Below, piece after piece: positions 54,360 through 64,000 of a stretch of 64,000 nucleotides of DNA (the stretch's first letter is position 1; every line of letters begins with the position of its first letter). Position numbers and translations under genes: made by a program. A model generated the notes under the pieces. It did no database searches and was not told the DNA's origin. It saw only the letters and a program-made list of their open reading frames with translations. The stretch is from positions 5,394,001 through 5,458,000 of the forward strand of contig JAETXT010000003.1 in assembly GCA_019188255.1 (NCBI GenBank), given 5' to 3'. Source of the stretch: Verticillium longisporum. Lineage: Eukaryota > Ascomycota > Sordariomycetes > Glomerellales > Plectosphaerellaceae.

Positions 54360-56199
54360 CCGGCTATCTTTTCTTTATAGATAGGATTGCCTAAGGGACT
54401 AATATCGGGCTCTATTACCTAGGTTAATAGCTACTCTAATATGCTTATAATCATCTAATCTCTAGTATATTAGATCTACTATCCCTAATCTATAAAATAA
54501 ATAAATAAATAAATGAATAAGTAATAATAGGAGAATAATAGATAGAATAAGGAAAAATATAGCTTAATATTACTATTCCCGTAGGCGCTAAATCCCTAGT
54601 CCCTAATACTATAGATTAGTCGAACTAGTCGCTAAATAGCTCTCTAAGGAAATGAATTAAATTATAATTAAATAATAGGAATAGGCTTTTAAACCCTTTA
54701 ATAAAGGAAATAAATAATAATTAAATAATATAATAGCTAATTAAATAGCGCTCTTATAATAGCTAGATATAGGCTCCTAAAGTCTCTAAATCGCTAGTAC
54801 GCTAATAGAGGGCAGAAGAATAATTATTATTACCCCTTTATTAGCTTTCTTAATAGGAATAATAGAATTAAACTACCTTTAATAGGAATAATAGAATTAA
54901 ACCGCTTAAATAGAATTAATAGATCCTATTAAGCTAGTTTAATAAATACTATATTCTATAGATCTATATATCTAATTAGTAAATCGTAGTAATTCTATTC
55001 CTTTTACTTTTCCTCTTCCCTATAACGATTCTTTATTTTAAGATTAGCTAGCCTAATCTACTATTTTAGAGCTCCGACGATTATTAATTCCCCCTTTTTA
55101 TTACTCTCTCTATTTCTCTTTCTCTCTTATCCTAGCTACGATAATACTTCCTAAGTATAAAGCCCCTACGCCTATTACCCCTCCTACTAAGAGAGTAGCT
55201 AAGCGTAAGAATATAGTTAATATTAATCGTAGGAGCTACTAATCCTAGTATATAGTATATATATATAGTAATATTCGTAAAGTCCTCTATTTAGGGTACT
55301 TAAAGTCTTATCTTATTAGTAAGTAAACTAAAACTAGCGCTAATAATATATATTACGATCTAGAGCCTAAGGGTTCCTATTACTATAAATATACCTCTAG
55401 GTATTCTTATAAACTAATATAAGCTTCTACGATCTCTATTTCTAGTATTTATAGCTTTAACGATTATTATCCATAGTCCGGTTAGGGCGTTTAAGCCTAT
55501 TATAAAGTTTTTAGCTACCTAGGATAAGAATAATAAACTAATAAGCTCTCTTCTCTATTATTTCCCTAATTATTTAATTATATAATTAGCTAATAGGGGA
55601 TATAAGATATAGAGAAATAGTATACTATCGTTAAAAGTATATTATTAATTATTAAGGAGGAGGAGGCTAAGGGGGGTAACGATTTTAATAAAGACCTTAA
55701 TAATCTTAATAATATTAAATATAAAGCGGCTAAGCGGGCTATAGCTCTATAGCTCTTTAATTATCTCTAATAGGACTTACTAGAGTAATCAAATTCGGAT
55801 TCTTCGGATTCCGAGGCTTAGTCTACTTTATAGATTAGTTATTTTACTATTTTATTAATTATAGGGTCGTCGTTTTTACTTCTAGGGTACTCATTTTTAA
55901 GCTTTATTATATTTTTATTAATATTAATTACCTTTACCCTTTAATTATTCTTTTCTTAATATTTAATTTATCCTTTAATCTTAATTATAACTTTATTAGA
56001 GCTTATTAGCGCTTCTAGTACTTAGTTTAGCGCTCCTTTAATTATTAAATCTATAGAATTATCGCCTCTAGCGATTTAATAAATTTCATCGACTTTATAT
56101 TCTTTATAGCTTTACTATAATACTATAAGATCTATTATTAAGCGTTTCTCGATTATTATACTTAATTAAATAAGGTATTAATAGAGCGAATAGCTATTA

Positions 56200-59100
56200 A
56201 TATAGATAATTATCTATAGGAGTAGTAATTCTAAGCGTTTATAGATCTCTTAGAATATCTATTTAAGGATATAAGCTATATCGAAGCTATTAACTATCCT
56301 ATAGATTTCGCTAGCTAGAACTAAATATATAATTCATTTATACTTAATAGATTATTATTAGAGGATATTATTATATACTATAAAGGCATTCTCCTAATTA
56401 TAGGAACGTTTATTACCTAGGAGGATAATAAATCTAGTCTATAAATTAAAGTCCTTATTATTAACGAAGGAGCTATTAATAAATATATAAAGTTAAGCTA
56501 TTAAGAGATCTAGGCGTACGTAATTTAAGCTATAGCCTATATTAGCAATCTACTATTATATATATTTATTAAGCTATTTAAAATTATCCTCTTATAGGTT
56601 CTTAGCTTAAGCTATAATAGAGAAATCGAAGGCTATTTCTAATTAATAGGTTAAAGTAATATAGGTACTATAAGCTCTCTAGGCGATATATTCCTATTCT
56701 AAGCTTACTATCCCTAGGGTTACTAGCTCTAAGCGATTACTTTAGCCTTTCTATTAAATCGTAAGATCTTTAGTTCTAACTTTAATAATATAGCCGTTAA
56801 AGATACTATTAGATCCTATATTAAGGATAGAAGTAGGCTTTGCTTGGAAGTTAGCGCTTTTAAGCTCTATTTATTCCTTTTATATAAATACGGGCTCTCC
56901 GAGATTAAGGGTATTATTAATCTATATTCCGATTAATCTAAAGCTCTCTCTAGCTTTAATTAGAAGTAAATATAGATCGTAGCCTATTAGAATAGCGTTT
57001 AGGCGCTCTCTATAATAGCGCTAATAGATTATAAACTAATAGAGACCTAACTTTATAATATTATAGAGTAGCTTTATAATATAGAAGACGATTCCGTTAA
57101 AGTATCTATATTATAGCTCCTTAGGAATATATAGGAGAACGTTATAAAATAGATCTATAGTACTCTAGATATAGGCTTAACTAATATTACGGAGCATTAA
57201 TTAATAGCTATATTACTATAGTATTAGGGTAATTACTAGGATTAGTCGTTAGCTATAGTATATAATCGTAGGCGATTATATTAATAGGGTTATCTTCTCC
57301 TAGTTACTATATCCTTAAACTACTAATCTTAATTTCTTATATAGGGCTTAAAGGAGGCCTTTTACTTCTCTTATAAGCTAATATGTAAAGATCTTAGTAC
57401 TAGGAAATACGGATCTCCTAATTAATACGATTACTCTAGCTATTAGGAATAAGTCGATTTCCTCCTAATCGGACTATTTAAATAGCTTCCTAGAGGTCGT
57501 TATTCTACCTTTATTATATAGTTTAATAGCTAGGTTATAATCTTACTATTCCCTTTTAATAATAAATTAGCATTCGATCTATAAAGTCCTAGTCGTATTA
57601 CTCTTATAATATATAAAAGCCGCTTATAATAGATTTATAGTATTTATTAACTTCCTTAATCTCCTATATTAATATAGTAGAATTAGCTCTAAATACTTAA
57701 ATAGTTCTAAGGTCTCTAGAGTTCGAACTATTATTATCTCTTTAATCTATTAATCTAATAATCTATTATATAGCTTAATATATATTCCTTTAAACTCTAT
57801 TAAGCTATTAACTATTTCGATTATAACCGCTATATTAGAAACCGATATAACCTTATAGGGATTAGTCTATTTCTCCTATTCTCGGAATATAAGAACGTCG
57901 CTTCCTAGCTCTAGCGATCTTAATAGTAATTATTTAATATCTAGTCTATTATAGGTATTAAGAGCATTATTAATATTCTACTTAGCGATTATTTATTAAA
58001 GCTCCGCTATCGCCTTATTAACTACTTTAATATACTATACTTAGGTCGTAGTAGGCGCTAAATTAGTAGTAATCCTAGGTATTATTCTAAATACGAGTAA
58101 TATAAATACTAATCTATTAAGTCTAGTAGTATCGTTTATTGCCTTTATTACTCCTTAAAGTAGTAATTCTAGGCTTATATTATAAGACTCTACTTTTAAG
58201 ATCTCGTACGCTCTACGAATTAGCTTATAGTAGCTCTTAATTTTACCGATTAACTAATAGGCCTTTATAAGGATCTAATAGTAGGTTATACCTAGGAGGC
58301 GTACCTCTATTCTAAATTCTATAAAGGTAAAGTTCATTCTAATATTAATAATTATAATATCTAGAAGCCTAAGATAAGTATCTAATTAATACCTTTTAAG
58401 GGCTTCCTATATTATATAAGCTATAAAATTAGGAATAAAAGTTATAGATTAGAATCCTATATTTATATTAATTATATAAAGAATAGGCTTTTTATCTAAA
58501 TATATAATATCGATTAAAATCTTATAATTAAAGTCGATATCTAACTTTAAAGTAAATTTAAAGTATTATAGAGACTTCCTTTTAATCTAATAATAATAGT
58601 AGAAGCGGTTTATTAGCTCTAGAGCGTCCCGATTTATATTATAGTCTACTCTCTAGAATAGGTTTTATAGCTTCTCTATAAATAAATAACCGAACTATTT
58701 ATAAATATATTAGAGCTCTACTTCTATTAGAAATACTATTCTATTACTCTCTATCCCTATTATATATATAATCCTAGAGCTAATATAGGTCTTCGTATCT
58801 AGGAAGAACTATAAATAGCCCTATTTACGAAAAATAAGTATATACTCCTAGATCTCTTTAATACGCTTTACTAGCTTATTATATATATTATCTAAATAGA
58901 TTCCGAGATCGTCTATATCCTTAATATAAAGTAGGAATAGGGTATCTATTAGGACGATATAGAATATAATTTTCCTAATTAATATTAGAATAGTAATCTC
59001 CTTTATCGTAGATATAGAGTTTCCTACTCCGAATCTTACTCTAGCCCCTATTCCCTATTTATTAATTATTAAGCTTAGTATTAGAGCTATTAGGGCCCTT

Positions 59101-61250
59101 ATTTATAAAGCTCCTATTATAGAAACTAATATTATATTAATATTAAGGATAATACTATATTAAGTAGAAGTACTATTAATCTAATATTAAGTAAAGAGTT
59201 ATTCTATTAGAGCTATTATTTTAGCCTTCGGATTACTCCCCTTAATTCTATATTAGAATAACTTATTTACTAGGAAGTATATAATATAGGTATTTATTAA
59301 TTCGCTCTTAGGATTAGATTTAAAAGCATTATCTACTCTTAGTTTATCGGAAGTAGGATTATCTAATTCTAAGCTCTTAATAGGTTCTATTATTATTAAA
59401 AATTAATAATATCCCTTCTATTAATCCCTATATACTTCCTATATACGTTTCTATTACTCTTTCGAGTATTATTACTCCTTAGGAGAGTACTTCATCGATT
59501 TATAATCTAATTTAGAATATATCTAGTATTTACGAATTCTAGATAATTAATAATTATTAATTCTATATATTAATTACTCTCTATAATCTCCCTTTCTATT
59601 AGCTTAGCGATATCCGCTCTTATAATATCTATTAATATAGAAGTACCTAAGCGTCCTAGTATTCTCCTCTACCTTTAGTATACTCTTAAGCTATATAGAT
59701 AATATATTAAAAGATCGCTCTAGTCTTATTAATATAATCTTTAGCTCTAGGATACCTTAAACTACCCTTAGAGTATTTATATAGAGATAAGTCTCTTCCT
59801 TAAATATAGAGCTAAGTATTCTCTAATACTATTAAAGCCTATCTAGAAGGATCTAGAGAACTTCTATTTATAGCTTTCCTATATTATTAGCTTCTATTAT
59901 TATAGAATAGAATATTATTAAGCTCTAATCTATATAATATTATATTCTATTAATCTCTAAATCGAATTATTATTTAATTATTAAATATATTTAATAAAGT
60001 TTTATATTCTAGTTTATATACTCTAGGAAGAAAGTTTATATACGCTCTAAAAATATATTTAGGAAGAGTATATAGAGCTATATATAGTGGATTTATAATA
60101 GTTCGTAAACGTCTATAAAGATATATATTTTATTATTAAGGATATTATATATCTCTTTAGAGTAATTACTCTCTTTATTCTAGAGTAATATAAATTACTT
60201 AATTATAGCTCTATTAATTAATAAATTTACTAATTTATATAATAATAGAATATAATATTAAGCTAATAGGTTCTAGGTAATATTTAAGGGTAAAGTCTTA
60301 TTTCTTTATAATTAAAGTATAATCTCTTATTAATTAGATTATTTACTCTATTAATTAGATAACCCTAGAATTAAAGGCTATTAGGGATCTATCCTCTTTA
60401 TTCGTAGTTTTCGGATTTAGGATAGCTAAACGTTCTTTATAGGTTACTATTTATCGTCCTATTAATCTCCTTATTCCTCTATTCTTTAAAGTATTAAATC
60501 CTAATTAATAATAATCGACTCTATTATATTAAGTATCTCTTCCTATAAGAATATTAATATTAATCTCTTTAATATTTTAGTATTTATTATTCCTAAGAGA
60601 GAGATCCTATGCTCTATTAGATATACTTTTAACGCTTAAATAATTATTATATTATAAGAATTAAAGTCCTCTTTAGTCTAGCCCTAGAAGTCTTCGATAA
60701 ATACTTCTAGGAGGTAAACTCCTTTTATAATCCTATATATACTTATTACTTTAAAGATCTAGGCGCTCTTAAGATCTATAGATACTAAATCTAATAATCT
60801 AGGGAGCTATAATTCTATTCTATTAACGATAAAGTTAATATCGAGACCTTTCTTAACCTTCTATATTAAGTATAATATACTAAGTTCCTCTAGAATACTA
60901 TCGAACTCCTATTATATCTTTTTAGCGCTCTCCAGCTCTATTATAGAACTATTATTATAATCTAAAGAGCTTATTATCGTTAATTTTATTAAAGCTCTAT
61001 TATAGCTAATTAACTATTCTATAGAGCTTCGTTTATCGGGGTTAATAGCTAGTTATATAGCCTAAGTAGTAATCTTAGGCGTAGGAGTCCTAAGATACTC
61101 GAAGTAGATAGTACTCCTATAGATTATATAATAGAGGGTTTCTCTATTACTAAGCTCTTATAAGAGTCCTAAAATACTTAAAGTAAATAGTACTCTTACG
61201 ATTACTTATAAAGTATAATCGATAAGCTTATATATAGTAAATTTACTATT
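56200..61250 (-). pseudogene. Copia-I gag-pol relic
   Basis: Minus-strand translation through stops. Integrase: near 58520-58440 'IDIIYLDKKPILYIIN', matching the fungal Copia pattern in which a conserved Asp ends the 'LH.VD' motif (now Asn), and near 58255-58190 'GKIKSYYKLIRRAYEILK' for the family's 'GKVERYHAPLRRAYEI'. Reverse transcriptase: near 57335-57245 'QSPTIIYYS' followed by RLILVI, and downstream 'ISQAYI'-like sequence. The gag part to the right (about 59500-61250) is not resolved. No frame is open for more than a short distance. Confidence 0.82.
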
Positions 61251-61317
61251 TATAGGATCAATCTTAACTTCTCTAGCTCTAGCTATTCTATATTATATTA
61301 AATATAATACTAATTAG

Positions 61318-61606
61318 TATTAAGAGGGCTTTATTATTTATATAAACCCTAATTTATTACTTTAGCTATACTTAAGAGCTCTAAATAGATAGGGTAGGTA
61401 ATATAAGACTTATAATAATTATTAATATTTTTTCTCTAAATTACTATTATCTATATAAATTAGATATACTTATCTAATTTACCGATTATATAAGCTATAA
61501 ATTACGTACTCCTAAGAGCTATAAATCCTAGCCCTAGTAATTACTATATCGGTGAATCCTATATAGTAATTACTAACCTAGGTAATCCCCTAATATTAGT
61601 TTAATA
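61318..61606 (-). repeat. 5' LTR of Copia-I, heavily mutated
   Basis: Same length as the left LTR. Nearly every difference is a C/T or G/A change with the mutated base on this side. The hairpin (61535-61549 and 61561-61575) is still perfectly paired. Confidence 0.92.
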
Positions 61607-64000
61607 TCCTAAGTTAGTAGGGTATAAATAGATATATTTAGCTAGGTAGAGGATATATTTACCTCCTAAGTATTAATCTTTAAAGAATAGGGTCTATTAA
61701 AACCTAAGCTAGATATTATACTTATATCCGCTAGACTTAGTCTAGAATATATTATACTCCTTACTAGGAATAAGGTTAATAAGTATATCTACTATTATAT
61801 AGTATAATAGGGGTATAATACCCTATTCCTTATTATAAATCTATAAGAAGATAGAATAATCGCTAATATATTTCTTTCCTAGAATAGCTCGGATCCGCTT
61901 AATTACCCTATCGATCCGGTTTCCTATATTATATTTATATTATTATAACTCTAATCGGACCTATAATCTACTATCGTCTCCTAGGAATAGAGTATTAGGA
62001 TATTAGGGTTTAAGGGATATAGGGTTTCCTATATTAGAGTCTATAGTATTAAAAACCTATAATTCCTCTAGTAAACTTATAATACTTTTAATCTTAGCTT
62101 TACTTTTCTTTATTCTAAATATAGGAATCTCCTCTATATTAGTATTATTATTAGTTTAAGTATTATTATCGGTCTAGTTAGTATTCTTAGTAATTATATT
62201 CTAAATAAATAGGTCTATAGTATTATTAATAGTCTAGATATTTAAGTCTATAGTAGTATTATTATTATTATTAATATTATTTATTATAGCCTATATTTAC
62301 TAGAGATATATAATTATAGCTTCTATATTAGTAGTATTACTTCTAATATATTACTATACTAATAGAATATATTTTCTTATCTCTTTAATATTAAGTATTA
62401 GCTTCGCTAGCGAGTAGGGTCCCTATATAATTAGATATAGTACTATATAGTTACTAAGTAGTAATTAGTAGGAATAGTATAGGACGTAGATAAGTATAGT
62501 AAAGATAAGAGTAATAGCGAAAGTAAGTATAATAAAGACGAGAATAGTAGCGAAGGTAAGTATAATAAAGATACTATTAAGGATAATAATAATCGAGAGA
62601 TAAAAGTAATAATAATAGGAGGTAAAGTTATATAGAGTATTAAGGGGTAGAGGATATAATCTATATTAATATTATATTCCTTCTATTTACTATTTATTCG
62701 CTATTTCTATTAAAACTATTACTTAGTCTTTATAATTAGATTCTAATTTCGGAATTAATTAATAGAATCTAATTAATAATTAGTATTTCTAGTTCTTAGT
62801 ACTTAAGCTATTAAATCTCTATAATCTATATTAGGTATTTAATCTTATATCTATATACTAAGTCGTTTACTATATAAAGTATATCCGCCTAATATATCTA
62901 TTTATTATATTTATATCCCTAATTCTTCTATTTTATAAGGTATTATAGCTATAATTAGCTAAATAGCTATCTTATATAGTAATCTAATAGTCTCTTAACT
63001 TTATATTAATCCCTATCCTCTTCTAATATTATAGGTTTAATCGTAGACGATTAATATACTTATAGATTATTATTTAGTAGATATAGAATAAGCTACTTTA
63101 CGGATATTATATTATATACTCTCTATTTCGTAGAAAACTATAGTTTATATATTAGCGAGGCTCTTTTTTCTAGAATAATAAAGGGTCCTATTTATTATTA
63201 ATTCTATTTCCTTAATAGTCTATTAGGAAGCTTATATCCCTTATTCAATTTAAGAAATATTCTATTATTAACTTTAAAGTATATTAATCGATATTTCTTA
63301 TTATAGGCCTTCTTAGCTTTAGCTTATATATAAGCTATAGACGCTTATACCTCTTATTAATAGAGCTTTCTTATAGTTTTAATAGTCTCCCTATCCTATA
63401 TTCCGCCTATTAGCTAGTCTATAGCTATTATAGGCTTAAATCCTAGGAGTAGTTTATTTAAAGTATAGTTAATAGTATATTATTTAATATTATTAAGAAT
63501 AAATTAAAGCGGAATTAAGATATCTAGCTAGGGTATATTAGATAATAATATATAATATCTTAAGGCGATTTCTACTATCTAGTTCTTCTATTTAGACGAT
63601 CTATTAATCTATAAGTACTATATAGTCGAGAATAGTAAATCGACTTTAAATACTTTAAATATATTCCTCTAGAATAAGCTTATAAACTTTAGGTCTCTAT
63701 TAGAGATAATTATTAATAGTAAACCCTAATCTATAGAGAGAAGACCTCTAATAAAGAGGATAGCCTAGTTTTTAATATTATATTCTATATTATTAGGGAT
63801 AAATAGGGTCTTCATAGAATATATATCTATTATTATTATTATTAAGTTAAGGAATTATATTTTTAACTCTAATAGCTTCTAGAATAAGAACTATATAGAT
63901 ACTTTAAATAGTCTAATAATAAAATTAATTATAATTATATAGAATAGCTTTATTAATATCTAAATAGGTTATAGTTCGCTGAATAGTTTATTTCTATTTA

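Larger units (their letters stand above)
54071..61606 (-). mobile_element. Copia-I: complete Ty1/Copia retrotransposon (minus), 7,536 bp
   Basis: Direct 289-bp LTRs at 54071-54359 and 61318-61606 with ends TATTAAGAGG...TTAATA. Perfect 5-bp target duplication TCCTA at 54066-54070 and 61607-61611 inside Gypsy-II copy d. Integrase lies to the right of RT on the minus strand, i.e. upstream of it in the sense direction, which is the Copia order (the Gypsy order is the reverse). The left LTR is far less RIP-mutated than the right. A purine-rich minus-strand run (AAAGAAAAGATAGCC) next to the left LTR may be the polypurine tract. Confidence 0.93.
52277..64000 (-). mobile_element. Gypsy-II copy d (minus), hosting Copia-I, runs off right edge
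   Basis: 181-bp type 3' LTR at 52277-52457, then internal sequence 52458-54070 and 61607-64000, collinear with copy a 21297 to about 25330. It is interrupted by the Copia element with a TCCTA target duplication. The 5' part, including RT and the other LTR, lies beyond the window. It includes the 33-bp tandem repeat near 62497-62575 and the integrase C-terminal part. Confidence 0.88.

Noticed and set aside
3395..64000. CRISPR array, tRNA, rRNA, telomere repeats, secondary-metabolite or defence genes
   Set aside because: None seen. Regular spacing, TTAGGG-type arrays and cloverleaf-like sequence were looked for by eye; recurring units are LTRs, inverted repeats or short tandem repeats.
3395..64000. 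Mitochondrial or bacterial AT-rich DNA
   Set aside because: Fungal LTR elements, pogo transposons and CpA-specific mutation next to a nuclear AROM gene show nuclear fungal DNA.

Overview
The window looks like a piece of a filamentous ascomycete (Pezizomycotina) chromosome made of two very different compartments. Bases 1 to about 3,394 have ordinary base composition. They hold the 5' two-thirds of the pentafunctional AROM gene of the shikimate pathway (aro1) on the minus strand. From about 3,395 to the right edge the DNA is extremely AT-rich, almost lacks the dinucleotides CpA and TpG, and is full of TAA/TAG triplets. This is the signature of repeat-induced point mutation (RIP). I see no intact cellular gene in these 60 kb. 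The order Dothideomycetes (AT-isochore genomes such as Leptosphaeria) is a plausible guess but the sequence does not prove it.

The AT-rich block can be read completely as nested transposons. (1) 3,395-8,910: Fot1/pogo-type DNA transposons, transposase on the minus strand. Copy Fot-B is interrupted by Fot-A (3,619-6,192) and Fot-C (6,395-8,247), and Fot-A carries a 702-bp solo-LTR-like insert. (2) 8,911-20,564: Ty3/Gypsy element Gypsy-I copy 1 (minus), 191-bp LTRs, interrupted at 10,266-13,920 by a truncated Gypsy-I and by a head-to-head join of two Gypsy-II ends. (3) 20,565-33,405: a 5'-truncated Gypsy-I copy 3 (plus), interrupted by a complete Gypsy-II (21,116-30,902) with a perfect 5-bp target duplication CTAAG. 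(4) 33,406-33,873: a Gypsy-I fragment. (5) 33,874-51,500: Gypsy-II copy b (minus), interrupted by complete Gypsy-I copy 2 (38,000-45,935) and by an inverted solo LTR (48,650-48,861). (6) 51,501-52,276: Gypsy-II fragment. (7) 52,277 to the edge: Gypsy-II copy d, interrupted by a complete Ty1/Copia element (54,071-61,606, 289-bp LTRs, target duplication TCCTA).

The families were identified by translating through the RIP stop codons: Gypsy reverse transcriptase and integrase, Copia integrase and reverse transcriptase, and the DDE region and C-terminus of Fot1/pogo transposase are recognisable. The catalytic Asp codons are often changed to Asn, as expected from RIP. Gypsy-I and Gypsy-II are each found inside the other, so their active periods overlapped.

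The most unusual points are: a long putative antisense reading frame conserved in the 3' part of Gypsy-I; an extra reading frame 3' of pol in Gypsy-II; two LTR-length subfamilies of Gypsy-II fused head to head; strongly unequal RIP of the two Copia LTRs with a hairpin preserved in both; and a perfect 21-bp duplication over the RT active site of Gypsy-I copy 1. I found no evidence of a new defence, biosynthetic or regulatory system. All identifications are by eye; no database search was run.
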